NCBI GenBank assembly: GCA_003344405.1
Contig: NOWV01000171.1
Location: 1-64,000 of the forward strand
From: Trichoplax sp. H2
Lineage: Eukaryota > Placozoa > Uniplacotomia > Trichoplacea
Reading direction: 5' to 3'
DNA length: 64,000 nt
Position 1 is the stretch's first letter, and each line of letters starts with the position of its first letter. Below, in pieces: positions 51,619-63,931 of this stretch. A program made the translations under genes and the position numbers. The notes beneath the pieces are model-generated. The model was given only the letters and a program-made list of their open reading frames with translations. It had not been told where the DNA came from and did not search any database.

Positions 51619-54492
51619 ACTGTAATTGCCAATCAATCTCACTGCAAATAATAATTTAATAACTACCGCATAATCTTAAACTTCAAATCCCATAATAAGA
51701 TACAAAAAATACTGGTCGGTTCTAATCAGATTCTACTGCTTTTTATTGCACTTGATGATTCTCATTGACTTCAATGATTTGCCTCTGCAGTAATCTACAG
51801 TAAGTTGAAGAACCTCAGGCAGAAGATGTACTATGAATCTGTGATCACTATTTCAAATTTAAATTTAGTAAATGAACTTAAACTTAATATGTTCTCTCCC
51901 TATTTACTGTTAATTTACTGCTCGTCGTCAGGTGAAAGAAGTACTGAAAGTTTACTCAGCGCTGATAGAAAATAATAATATGTACGGCAGCCGGATGACA
52001 TTGGCTAGAGGCCACTGCAGCCAGACACTATGCTAAAGTATAGCACTGTGCATCGCATACTGTACCGTGGAGGGAGTGGTGTAAAGTACTGAGTCAACAG
52101 TACAGGTATAGTGTTTTAGTTATCTAGTAGTCCATATCGAAAGCTTTAGATCGTGCGAAACAGAGGTTATTATTATACTGTATATTTAAAATTTCTGGTT
52201 AAAAACCCGTTAACTCTATTTAGCTGTTGGATTAGTAGTGAAATAGAGCATACATATATATATATGTTACGGCCATTCCTAAGAGTGATTTTGTTCTTGA
52301 GATATATACTGTACTACATACACAATGTATATACGTACTATCGCGTTAATATGGTCTGATATTTTAACTAAGATTAATCAGGTAAAGTGTATATATTATA
52401 CGCTCACAGAGAAATCATTTTAACGTTATAGAAGATGATAACATTTAATATCCACTACTGAAACCAACAGAAAGCGGTTATTTACGATTGTAATCATGTA
52501 ATACATCTGAAGGACTGTTTCAGCAAAGAGTTTAATGCAAAATGAACGGGGTACATAGGATCGCCCACTGAGTATATAGTAAATAGTAAATAATTCATAA
52601 GAAGAGTTAGCCATAATTTTTAGCTCCCATGCTTTTTACCCGTATTAGAAATTTCATAGAATTTCGGTACCAAGACTTGGAATTTTACTATAATTCATTC
52701 GAATTAGAATTAGTTCCACAGATAATCCTAGCTCGTACCTTTACTTAAACTTACACATGAGGATGGACATGACTAGTGAAGATCATTTTTTATTCTGCAT
52801 CATTACCAAGATTACAAATCCATGATCTTTATACAATTATGCAATAAGTAACGTCGTCACCGTCTTCGATAAAAACATGAACACTTGTATCAACTTTCAT
52901 TGTAATTTCAAACTTAAAATATTAACCGATTGTCCATGTTAATAGTTATGATATTTTAGTATAAACTTTACAATCATTTGTGCAAGAAATCAATTATAAT
53001 AATATATATATATATATTACTTCAACGGATTATACCGGACATGTTCAACCAAAGTTTTTAACTATACCATGCTTACATTTACATAGCTAGAATATGGCGA
53101 TTTTTGTATTCTATACAAATATATTACTGTTTAGTTTCGGAGGCATTGAAATAACCAATAAAATGATTCAGTGCATTTCTAAACATAAAATGTGTGTAGT
53201 ATGTATGTATTATGATTAGCTACATAATAAGATAACGATGAAAAAGCTTCTTAGTCATAAAGAAGCATGTAAGTGTTGCTGTGTCAGCTAGGTGTTGCAA
53301 GGATACAAATACATGTCTGTAAGACACTCAATGCCTTAATGTTACAAAGTACAGTACTGCGCTGAGTCTATCTATACATATAAGTACAGTATATACAAGC
53401 TAGAAGTAAGAAAAAATCCGTTGAATACTACGAATGTAATATCGCGACGTAAATAAAATCTTCTTATCCAGAAAATTAATCAAAAATGCCTTGAGATTTA
53501 AATAAATATTTGTAGCCAAAAAATCATAGAATAATGATATTACAATTTTTAAATCCTTTAACAAGCTTAAGAAGTGATAAAATGATATGGCTACTACTTA
53601 CTAACAAAACTACTACTTAAGTAAATGATGCAATAAATTATTATCAATTAAGTATCAATATTAGGCCAATCTTACAAAATCTACATCGATGTATATAGTT
53701 AAAATGTCAATTCTGATAACATTACTGCTCGATAATTTAAATTGATCGGGAAAGATTTTAGATTATAATAGATCGATGATAAGTATACAATATAATACTG
53801 TTAAAACACGTGCTTATCTAGGAATATGGCGGTAATTTCTTATTATTGTGTCGTTAGTTTTCTTAAAACTGACTTATGATTATTATTTGTACATATATGC
53901 TGTAATGATAGGTATTTCGATCCAATCGTAAAAACTGATAGTAGCTTCAAGTACGAATCATTACGGGAGCTTAAAAATAGATACTATTATTTTTAATGGA
54001 TTGTCTTCAGTAATGCCTTGAATCGGCTTGAATGACCGGATCGAGATTCAGTCGTTTAGATGGAGCGTACTCTATATCGAAAAATTCGAGGTTTCTATAT
54101 TTAAATACAATATAGACAACATTCAGTTATCTCAGTAAAATAAGACACCTAAATCGGTATCAGAGTGAGCCATAACTAAATTTATGCAAATTATAGATCC
54201 AGTGATGTCATTTCCTTTACGATAGTTAAACTTGTTATATTTCAAGTACTAAATAAAATCAAAATAATGTAAATACTACGATAATATTTCGTAGCATAAG
54301 CAACGATTTTGTAATATCATACAAAGGTGATCACGTCGCCATGCTATCATATACAGTACGTCATTAAGTGTACGTTAAGTAAGTTTGTAACAATTATATC
54401 ACAAATATCGCTACATTTTACAATTAGCAACCCTATCAATAACAGGTAATAGTATACGTGTCTTATAAATAACAGTATTGACCGAGAATTGT
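51619..54492. other. Interval between EFCAB11 and the GABP-beta gene
   Basis: No exon supported. It contains AT dinucleotide runs (about 52254-52265 and 53000-53018) and several GTACAGTACTG-type words (for example 53349-53359). An AT-rich coding-like frame on minus at 52426-52614 lacks splice sites and is not called. Confidence 0.5.
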
Positions 54493-57400
54493 TTACCAGC
54501 TAAAGATATTCTTTTTTTGTGTAACTTTCGCCTTTTTGCCATTATTGCCATTATCGTTATAACTTGGATGGATAGTTGAACGAATTCTTACTCTCTTTTT
54601 ATTAGAGCATGAGTGATAATTTGAAAGCCCATTAGAGTCATTTATTGCGGTCGAACTATTAATATATGAGGTTGCAACATTAGCAAGTGTGGTTAGTTCG
54701 CAAGCAACCACGGGAGGCATATTGAAGTCCTCTGTTGATTGAGACGGAGAGACTTTCTTGGATCTTTCTTCAGAGGCGGCTACAGCAGCACAAACCAAAC
54801 TTTCAAAGGAATTTTCTAAATTAAATAATGACAATAATAAGTCAATTGTACATCATCAAGAAATTGAATTGAAAGATAGAAAATATGGGCATAAAATTCT
54901 TGTAATTTATCTATAACAAAGCAAGGTAAAGAAAGTGAAGAAAATATATTACCTTGAGTGAGATGATTTGTGTTAGTACGACGTGGTATAAATAGTTCAT
55001 CATTGGTAGACGATTCAGAATTACTACCTACGAAGGTATTTCTAATTTAATCTAAATTTTAATACAATAGCATAAGAAAGTTAACTCACTGTCATGCCGA
55101 TTAAATTTTTCTGCATGTTTTTTCAGCGAATCAATAATGTCATCATTAGCAGTCTCATTTGCTATGTCTAGAGGGCTTCGACCAAACTAATAGTGCATAA
55201 AATAGATAAAAATTAATCAAAGAAGATAATTAATTAAATGATATTGAAGGAATGAAACTATTATTTTACTGTAACATTATCAATGAGACATACTTTATTC
55301 TTGATATGAACGTGAGCTCCACTGCTTAGTAATAGCTTCACAATATCAGCGTGTTGACTTTGTACTGCCCAGTGTAGAGGTGACATGCACAACTTGAAAA
55401 AAATATATATCTCATTATGATAAAAAATTTGGGCATGTAAATGTTACTATTGTTACGTATGTTGCCTAAACGTCATACTCATTTAAGATTAGCAACATAT
55501 GGATCATACAGTAACGTACAGTAGTTACAATGGTTAAGAATACTGGTATCGTTACTGAAAGGTTTTTTATGCAGAATACGATCCTCGCATCTTGTTATAG
55601 CGTTTAATTGAGTACTGAACATTTCATAACTTCTTTTTGTACGAATCAATATACGCTACTATCATACTGTACATTGCAGGCTATCCCGTTATCACCGTAT
55701 ACGAGTATGGTATCATAATGCTACTAGAGTAGTTAAAATCAATTAAAAATATATAACTCAGCAGATACGTCAATTGATATATAAATCAATAAATCAGTGA
55801 TTATTTACCATATCTCGACAGTTGACAGTTGCACCACCAACAATTAGTAAATTTACAATCTCATAGTGGCCTTCTTGAGCTGCGACGTGTAAAGGTGTAC
55901 GATCGACCTGAATAAGCAAAGATGTCTACAGCATTATATTATTTTCGAGGGTAATATATAACACACAGTAAGGCTCACAAATGTATCATACTACTGTAAA
56001 ACATAAGACATCGTGATATAGCTTTACAAAGATAATTTAATTACTTTTCAATCATAGGTTGTACGTTCTATAATCATGCACTCTACCGTAAAACTGCAGT
56101 ATTTTGTATATCGTCTATAGATAAAGCTTTTCATACTTGTAAAGTAATTTACAGTTTGGTATACAGTGCTACCAGTGTAGTATCGGAACAGATCTGTTCT
56201 ATCAAGTTACACGGAATTGAGTATAATAGTAACGCATGATTTCTTTAATAGAATGGTCTTGCTCAAAGTTAAGGCATTATGTCGTGATTCTGGTAAGATT
56301 TGGTTTAACAAGATACACGATTACTAAAGACGAACTTATCAGCAGATAGGGGGGTGAGTAAGAGTTATCGTACAGTATACCAATTAATTAGAACTGTCGC
56401 TACCGATAAATATTTAGAATACAGTGAAGTCTATACGACAGTAATCCCTCCTAAATAGATATTATTAACGAAAATATTACAAGTACTGAGCTATTATACC
56501 AGTTATAATTATGATTCAGTTAGAGTAATTAGTTATCTACTCATCCATTATTATCCGATTAGTCTATATCTAGGTCATTATATTTACACTAAAGTTACGT
56601 AATAAAAAACTAACTGTACAAATAACTTGAAAATTAACATTTTTTGCAGGATAGATGCAGCTACTGTACGAAAGAAGTTAGCGATTATCAAAGAAAGAAT
56701 TTTACTTTAGTGTCTACACATTGATAGATCCACTTTTTCATTGCATTACACTAGTCCTTAAATTTGATTATTTTTACAAAACTTGTTACTGTTGTAACAA
56801 GTTGATGCACATGTCTGCATATGCGTTAAGTGACTCTTTACTCTATGCTCATCGGTTATTATCTTCTGGATTCTGGGTTATACAATACTACTTTTAAGGA
56901 TTCATTGCTGTTTCTTAATGCCGATATTTAGTGCGCATATCATTGCAATGCATCGACGATATTTAGTGAGCATATCACTGCAATGCATCGTATTTGCTAA
57001 CCTTTGTTCTGGCATCCTTACAAACGCCAGCCCGTAATAAGATTTCTGCTGTCTTTGTATGACCATGCCTGGCAGCAAAGTGTAAAGGTGACGTGCCAAG
57101 CTAAAGTAAAGTATTGGAAAACGAAAATTAGAACTGCTAAACAGTCCATTTATGATCCGTATCAGATAATGAGCTGTGAAGTGCACTCCGATAAAAGATG
57201 ATATGCCAAGCTAACGAAAATTAAAACTGCTAAATAGCCCATTTATAATCCATATCAGATATTAGGCTGTGAAGTGCACTCGGGTTTATTGTAAGCACAG
57301 TTTTTTACGAATAATGTTTTATTCTGCGCATTTCTATATCAAACTTTTAAGGTAATAACGCTAGACTATTGGCAGTAAATAATTATTCACTACCCAATCG

Positions 57401-57621
57401 GCTTGGAAAGGGGCTCCGGATGTCATCAGTAAGCTGACTTCTTCCTCACGACCTTGGCGAGAAGCATCCAAAAGTTTTTTACCAAGATCTGCTACTGATG
57501 AAACTTTACTTTCGTTACCCGCTAGAGAGTTAGCTTTATCTGTAGATTTACGAAAGTAAGTTTTTACAAATAAAATATTAGAAGTGCAATGATTGAGTAG
57601 AGAATAGCGAGCTACACACAT
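54493..57621 (-). CDS. GABPB1: GA-binding protein beta subunit (ankyrin repeats)
   Basis: Seven minus-strand exons join in frame: 57394-57621 (5' limit uncertain), 57002-57100, 55809-55907, 55294-55392, 55090-55186, 54953-55027, 54493-54815. GABP-beta binds the ETS protein GABP-alpha through its ankyrin repeats and supplies the activation domain of this nuclear transcription factor. Diagnostic blocks are [87 protein letters not shown] and [12 protein letters not shown] Ser-rich linker follows, then an Ala-rich stretch ([12 protein letters not shown]) like the vertebrate activation region and a basic segment (NKKRVRIR). No leucine zipper is seen. From the ATG at 57621 the product would be 339 aa. 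A splice acceptor at 57540 would instead link to an unseen first exon. A possible donor (GTAAAC) overlaps the stop. Confidence 0.88.
56922..56991. repeat. 35-bp tandem duplication just past a GABP-beta exon
   Basis: CGATATTTAGTGCGCATATC (from 56922) and CGATATTTAGTGAGCATATC (from 56957) begin two near-identical 35-bp units, each ending GCAATGCATCG. They lie in the intron immediately after the exon 57002-57100. Confidence 0.88.
57095..57282. repeat. Imperfect ~90-bp tandem duplication in GABP-beta intron 1
   Basis: Sequence from GCCAAGCTAA (57095) through GTGCACTCCG (to 57190) recurs at 57205-57282 with point changes and a roughly 16-bp difference near the start. The duplicated unit includes the splice-acceptor side of the exon 57002-57100, so a decoy partial acceptor lies upstream. 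Confidence 0.85.
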
Positions 57622-59900
57622 GGCTGCAGAATTGCAATATTGAATAAAATGTGATCAAAAGGTACATTTTTAACTGATATATAGCTTTTCAAGGTTGATG
57701 AATTGAGAGTAGGAAAATAAAGTATTAGTTGAATTGACTCAAGCTAAACTTACTGAATCAGTGATTAATGTCTAAATTAACAGGAAAGTGCTGTACGCGC
57801 AGTAGATAATCACAGGCTATTAATAACTTATACGTATATTTACAGCTAACAAAGGCTAGATCATACTACAAGGAAGTACTCCCGCCGAGCCAAGGATGTA
57901 TGGTAGTGACTACGGTACTATGATATGACTACGATTTACAACTATTGACTAACTGAGCTGGTATTGTTCCAATAAGTATTGTTGTTTTCTTTCCGTTCGT
58001 GATCATTGAGTTAAGTTCGTGATCGAGATTCAATTTTACTTTGCAATAATAAAAATGAACTACGTATCAACAAATTAACCATTGCCATTATTGAAATAAA
58101 ATATCCGACTGGGAGATATTGTGATTCATACAGAAGTTATGATTACTTCTCAGAGCCCATGAATATACGCGTAGTATACGCGTATACTAGTGATGAAGTT
58201 ACATCTTCAATCATAGAGGATTGAAGAAGTTATCATGAGAATTATACTTTTACGCATATTTTGATACAATTGTGAAAATTTGAAATTGTTGTCTACAGCT
58301 ATGTCTACTGTAAGTAAGTATAAATGGACAACAATTGTATGGCGCAGCCTGACGGAAAGTGAATGCATTGGCATACGCATATCTTCTTGTCTACGATTTA
58401 TTATCTCTTATAATTTAAACACCGACATTATTGAACAATGCAACTGCGTCTGTTGACGTCTAAAAGTAGAATGAATACATTAGCACACCTTATGGGCTTC
58501 ATTAGTTAAAACTAAACTTTAATCTGATAACATTTGAAAACTTTCAAATGAAATATTAAGGGATAATTTGGGAAGAGTTGTGTAGTAATAGCATGCAATA
58601 GAGTAAGATTTTCAAAAAATTATAACACACCAGTATTTAGGTGTGCATGTGACTACATTTTTCGACGAGAGAATTTGATTTATGAAAGGAATGATTAATC
58701 TACAGTATTCTATACCGACGACGATCATGACTCTCTTCATAGGTGATACTTTTAAATCCTAGTATTTCAATGTACAGTATTTCATTTTCATTGCTTTGTA
58801 TTCTAGATCGGTATACAACATAGGCGAGTAGCTTAACCTAGTGGGAATAATCGCCTTCCAGGGTTGTTTGTAATAAGTAAACATCCTACTTGCGAATGGA
58901 CTAGTTAGTAATGATCACAGCTGACTTTGAAAATGCACACAAGTGGGTATCAAGAAATAGAAATACAGTAATGTATTATTATGAATAGTGTTTTTAAAAA
59001 GTTAATGCATTCTACTTTCTATACCAAATTGCAGATTACAGAATATCATTGTAAAGTAAATAATATCTTAAGATTTATACTTTAAGGTGAAAGATATAAA
59101 CAGATCAATTTAATAACATCGATACGTATCCACACATATATTGAACTACTCGTTCACTTGCCATTCTTGCTTTCATGCGGCATCTTGCATTGCAAAGTAG
59201 TCACGAATGAATCAAATGTTACGGTTCAAGTGAATATAGAGGAGGAAATATCCTAAAAAAGTATAATTTCAAGATTCATGGTTATCTTGAGAAATACAGA
59301 AAAGATTTGATATGTTTACGTTGCTATTGAGACAGTACAGTACTGTAGGGACTATTCATCAGAGAAAATACGGTACTGTATATCCGAGTTGGATATTGAG
59401 CTATGGTAGATATTGGATGCAACATGGTTACAACTGCTCATGTTATAGATCAACTAAAAATGGTTTTACTATCTGGGGTCCAAACATACATTACACGTTA
59501 AGTCGAGTTGAGCCATTAAGTGATACTACTGAAAAATGGTTTAATCTTTGCTTGGACTAACTGTAAATCTCCAAGTATTGGTACAAAATACAAAATATAA
59601 AAATAATCAATACAGTCATTTCAGAATAATAGCATTGGAAAAGCTGCAATAATAATGAATAGCCTGTCATTGGAAGATGGCTAGATAAAGTTACCTAATG
59701 ATTCAATGAAAAAAAAGATACTCTTGTATCGACGACGATTTCTTAACTGTAAAATCAAAATGTTATCATGTCGATAAGGGCATCGTATCATTTAAAAAGT
59801 AAAGTACAGTAGTTGATGATCACCTTGATATTGGTATTTTGGACTGGGAATAGCGAGTTGTGACACAGTCAATCACTCATACGTTTACACGTACCTTCTT
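57622..59900. other. Interval upstream of the GABP-beta gene
   Basis: No convincing exon. It includes a near-perfect hairpin at 58531-58550 (CATTTGAAA and TTTCAAATG, 2-nt loop), a doubled ACGCGT word near 58166-58185, and a perfect TACAGTACTGTA palindrome at 59336-59347. Frame 59312-59560 has no family features. A first exon of the GABP-beta gene could lie here. Confidence 0.45.
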
Positions 59901-60003
59901 TTACAAGGCAATCGTTTTCAATTGTCTGATCCACAATCTTAATTCACGGCTACTTGGACAGGTTAACTGCGTGATCATAACCAGATTTGGAAATAAATTG
60001 TTA
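59901..60003 (-). CDS. Possible terminal exon of unidentified minus-strand gene
   Basis: Reading minus from an acceptor CAAG at 60004-60005, the frame is open for about 34 codons (including QLTCPSSRELRLWIRQLKT) and ends TAA at 59901-59903. Codon use looks coding and it lies downstream of the candidate first exon at 60772-60940. No family is recognised, and phase requires at least one unseen exon between them. It may be chance. Confidence 0.25.
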
Positions 60004-60320
60004 CTTGAATATTATGCTATAGAAACGTTTCATTTTCTAGAATTTTCACTTCAAATTCCTTTCTTACAAAGTGATGGCACTCACACTGGCGCTGTCTGAC
60101 ATCTGCGGACTGTAGAGTATCCGGTACGGCCTTTCATCGATTTACACTCCTCCTACAGTACAGTCGGTAACCAGAGTGCAATACTGTAAAGTGTATAGTG
60201 TACGTGTCTACTGTCTACAGTATACTACCGTGTCACGAACGACGGAAAAGAAAGAACTTTCTTTCAAAAAAGTGACAAAAATGGCTGTTTGTCAAGGGTT
60301 TTTTACTGGTAAAGACACCA

Positions 60321-60328
60321 TGACGTCA
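60321..60328. promoter_or_regulatory. CRE-like palindrome TGACGTCA
   Basis: A perfect TGACGTCA octamer, the consensus site for CREB/ATF bZIP factors, lies between the candidate first exon at 60772-60940 and the interval to its left. Whether it acts in any promoter is unknown; one 8-mer can occur by chance. Confidence 0.35.
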
Positions 60329-60771
60329 GCTAACTCAGATACAGAAAATGAGATTTAGCGTCTAGGGTTAGGATTAGGCTTTGGCTAAAGAATTACTACT
60401 ACTACAGTATTGCCTTCATTGAAGTTGGCTTGCCATTCTAAGGCTTGTCCACCGTCTGAAGACAGATGGCTAGACGGACACCGATCTTGAAATGATCAAT
60501 TGAATGCAATATACTGTACTCTACAGTATGTCCAATTCAGGGCAAGTACTGTACTGTACTGTACTTGCGAGCATGTCAACCCGATTAACCAGAATACGGT
60601 ACGTGCCAACTAGTTGGACTATGGACCAGAATGTGGAAAAAGAGTAACTTGTAGTATGGATCTTCTGTATCTTTTTTCTTACTCTCTACCATGAATATGG
60701 ATAACGTTATGCAACTGTTTTCAAGCAGAAATGATTGAAAATAAAACAGGATTCAATGAAATATTACTTAC

Positions 60772-60940
60772 AGTTAATCTGTGGAAATAAGTCTATGACG
60801 GAATGGTGATATTGGCGAGTGGAAATTGTAGCAAAAATTTGAAGACGATACAGCATCTGTCCATAAGTCCGACCGTCTGAAGATATTCCAGTCTGCACTA
60901 CTACCCAGTTTAGTCCATGTGCCACCAACGTCTCTGACAT
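60772..60940 (-). CDS. Putative first exon of an unidentified gene, divergent from RFK
   Basis: A minus-strand frame from ATG 60940 encodes 56 residues beginning MSETLVAHGLNWVVVQTG, with LYRLQIFATISTRQYHHS further on, and then meets a strong donor GTAAGT in phase 1. The frame is open upstream to about 60997 with non-ATG codons, so an earlier start or a 5' extension is possible. Composition is clearly less AT-rich than the surroundings. I do not recognise the family. Its position 277 bp from the RFK start codon, on the opposite strand, suggests a shared promoter. Downstream exons were not found with confidence. Confidence 0.45.
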
Positions 60941-60976
60941 AATACAGTACTCTCCATCATACTGTATAAGTACTAT

Positions 60977-60997
60977 TTGCTGCTGAGTCAGCAGCAA
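60977..60997. promoter_or_regulatory. Perfect Maf-recognition (T-MARE)/AP-1 palindrome
   Basis: Ten-base arms are perfectly symmetric around G at 60987. The core TGCTGAGTCAGCA (60981-60993) is the exact 13-bp consensus for large and small Maf dimers. It embeds the AP-1 heptamer TGAGTCA and overlaps the Nrf2/Maf antioxidant element pattern. It lies between the divergent starts at 60940 and 61217. Confidence 0.7.
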
Positions 60998-61216
60998 CCT
61001 TTACTCGATTCCACAGATTGGACCTCAACTTCCATTCATCTTGTTCGTCGGGCTGGTGGTTGGATTAAACTCTTGTCCTATTTCATTTTTGTATCGAATT
61101 TGCTACTCATTTCAACGTCTTGAAATTGCTGAATTCTGCCTCTTACCCTTAACCAGCGCCGTATACTTGTTATTAGTTGTTAATTTAATTATCAACCTAC
61201 TTCCTTCAAGTCAGCA

Positions 61217-63383
61217 ATGACAGGAATACTTGCAAAGTTGCCTGCCTATGTAAAAGGAACGGTGGTCAAAGGCTTCGGTCGAGGCAGCAAAGAGTTAGGG
61301 ATTCCAACAGGTACTGCATGTTGATCATGAAGTAATAGACAATCTACCCTATACAGTCAACTCTTATCAGTCCTACGTTAAGTTAATACGTTAATTTAGT
61401 CTGCTAAGTCATTTGCACCTTTCAAGATTGTTAACTGATACTTGTGATTCTGATCCTTTATGCCACAGTAGTAAATAACAATAAAGTGTGTTATAATTAA
61501 TTTATTAATCATTATTATTGCCAATGTTGTTTCAGCAAAGCCTACAAAAATCCATGTTGAAGGGATAGGCCCTATTGCTCATGTTACTATTTACAAATAG
61601 TTTCTCAAGATTGTACTTCACTAGCACTAGGGATTACTGCTGTAGAATAAAAGAAGGTGCAAATAATCTGATCAAAATGACTTCAATTAACTGACCGAGA
61701 TCATTTTCAGGATCTGTATACAGTACACTTATAATTCAATACATAATGTCAAGTCAAAGCTTTGCTGCATTTATAGTTAATGGCCAAGATCTTGTACTTT
61801 GGACTATTAAATAGTGCAATACTGTACAGTGTACGCGTATAAACCATTCACATCGATTTATCGCTCAACTCGATCATATCACTTTTAATCTTAGATATAC
61901 AAGTCATATATATTTAACTCTTGATTCGAATTCATAGTCCAGAAGATTATATATTCAGATGCGATGCACTGGATGCTCATCGAAATCAAAGCATTCGTAC
62001 TAGTACTGTGTATAAGTCATTGTTGGGACGTATTACTGCATATCATAGGTAGCCTGTATCTGTGTCTACATATCGCAGTATACGTAAACTCTAAAAACAA
62101 GTTACTACAGTAGTTACCAACTAACTTAGTGCAGCCTTTAGAGGCGCCTAGGGGCCATATATCGTTGCGCCAGCTCATTCACCTTGGCATGAAGGTGAAT
62201 ACTGTAGTGCAAACCAATTGTACGTCTTAAAATTTTAGCCTCTACTAAATTTTGATATTCTCGAAAATTCAACATCAACAGTAAAATAAAATAAATAAAT
62301 GCAGAATTGATTGTAGTAAATATTAAGCTTGACCATGGCAGTGAATTAAACAGAATTTCTTGAAATTAAATTTTCTTCTTGTACTATTGCACTAATCATA
62401 CGTAGCGAACTTTTCGGAAAATGTAATGGAATCATTAGCTGGAGATACTGGAAATGGAATATATTTTGGCCTAGCGGCGGTTGATGACAGTCCGGTTCAT
62501 AAAATGGTAATGAGCATTGGCTGGAATCCATACTATAAAAATACCAAAAAGACCATGGTAAGCTCGTTGAAAATCATTATCGGTGTTGGTAGCGGATACC
62601 TTTATTCGTTTTGCTATTATTTACCTAGCTAAAACTACTTACAAGATCGTAACTTGATAATACACCAACACTTGATCATACGAGTATACTAAATTCATAG
62701 CCAAATTGGCTTTCTATCTTGTAATTTAATGAATTGAATTAAATATTAACTATTTTGCTTATAGGAGGTACATGTAATTCATGACTTTGAAAATGATTTC
62801 TATGGTTCGGAGCTACGGGTTATTGTACTAGGACACATTAGACCAGAAAAGGATTTTTCTTCCCTAGGTAAGAATTGAAAGTAGTGTTACTACAGTATTT
62901 GGCTTTATTTTATCCGCCTTGGAAAGTGAAAGGGTTTAGATTTCTACCTTGAAGGCACAACTTTACGAGTTACTTTAACAAGATGCCATTCCTTATGTGA
63001 TTCAGTAACTAGTTATTAGATCATATCGTAATAGTCCTCAGTATTCGTTGTAACACTTCCTATTTGATTCTAGTTACCATTACGTAAGCATCGCAATGAT
63101 ACATTACAGTAAATACTGTCTGTACAGTCAAATATGGATTTTGCTAACAATTTACTCGAGGCAATTTTTACTGCACTCTGACGTTACTTCAGTAACGTCT
63201 ACCGGTGTGAAAGTACTTTATTATCCATTCTGAGTAATATTTCTTCTATTCTATGATGATATAGACCAGCTTATTGCCGAAATACACAATGATATCAGAA
63301 TTGCAAAAAGTAGATTAGAAGAACCAACTTTCAAAGCATACTATGAAGATCCATTTCTGACCAAGAACTCTACGAATAAATAG
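61217..63383 (+). CDS. RFK: Riboflavin kinase
   Basis: Four exons (61217-61310, 62406-62557, 62765-62867, 63265-63383) join in frame to give 155 residues, the usual animal length. The enzyme phosphorylates riboflavin with ATP to make FMN in the cytosol, the committed step to flavin cofactors. The flavokinase barrel motifs are all present: GFGRGSKELGIPTAN, with the PTAN Mg-ATP site split by intron 1; GIYFGLA; HKMVMSIGWNPYYKNTKKTMEVH, which carries the expected catalytic Glu; and DFYGSELRV...GHIRPEKDF. Introns are GT-AG and the first is 1.1 kb. The start ATG has AA upstream and aligns with the family N-terminus. AATAAA at 63765-63770 is a plausible polyadenylation signal. A Maf-type palindrome lies 220 bp upstream. 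Confidence 0.96.
62177..62200. repeat. Perfect 9-bp inverted repeat in RFK intron 1
   Basis: ATTCACCTT (62177-62185) pairs with AAGGTGAAT (62192-62200) around GGCATG. It lies in intronic sequence about 200 bp before exon 2. A small hairpin; function unknown. Confidence 0.75.
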
Positions 63384-63811
63384 ATTGATTATATTATTAA
63401 TTATTGGTGTGCAATATCCAGCAAAAACACAGTGAACGTAATTGATTTTCGAGATTGGATTAATTCTATAATGATTGAAATATCGCACAAGGTATCATAA
63501 TTTTAATCGCTTGTAGACTTAAACCAAATAATAATGAGTTTGATTTGACCTAAATTTTTACGTAAAATATCTCCGTTACTGTCTGGTACGGGTGATGCAA
63601 ATCTAAATAAGAAAATAGCGCACAATAATGTTTGAAAAGTTATTATGTTCGGTAATGTTACAGTATCTTAAGTAACATTAAAAAAATTTTTTAATTACTA
63701 TAATATAATTGTTGATATTATTCCAATTCATTTTTTTATATAATTTATTTCGCTGTAAATTAACAATAAATGTAGTGGGTTTGAAACTGCTGTAACTTCA
63801 ATTTCGCGATA
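63384..63811. other. Convergent 3' spacer between RFK and the next gene
   Basis: RFK (plus) and the exon at 63812-63931 (minus) converge here. Only presumed 3' UTR sequence and the AATAAA at 63765-63770 are seen. Confidence 0.5.
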
Positions 63812-63931
63812 TTACAGAACTTTTGGCACATCAAAACCCGTGACAAAGCCTTGCACTACAGGCTCAATCTCATTAGCATACCGTATTGATTGAAAGCGTC
63901 GCTTCATCGGGTCAGCTCTCACGCTATTATA
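63812..63931 (-). CDS. Terminal exon of an unidentified minus-strand gene (continues right of window)
   Basis: A textbook acceptor on minus (branch-like CTAAC, then TATATTACAG) precedes a 120-bp phase-0 frame of 39 residues ending TAA at 63812-63814. The peptide starts YNSVRADPMKRRFQ and continues with IRYANEIEPVVQGFVTGFD, ending VPKVL. It is visibly richer in G+C than its flanks, has mixed-residue composition and lacks internal stops. These properties support a real exon. I do not recognise the family; earlier exons would lie beyond 64000. Confidence 0.6.
   Translation of the reverse strand, partial: YNSVRADPMKRRFQSIRYANEIEPVVQGFVTGFDVPKVL

Noticed and set aside
59312-59560. Plus-strand 82-codon frame
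   Set aside because: Starts within the TACAGTACTGTA repeat area and has no family or splice support.
60176-60358. Plus-strand frame with an internal ATGGCT start and GTAAAG donor
   Set aside because: Could be a first exon (10 codons), but no downstream exon or family was found; too weak to call.
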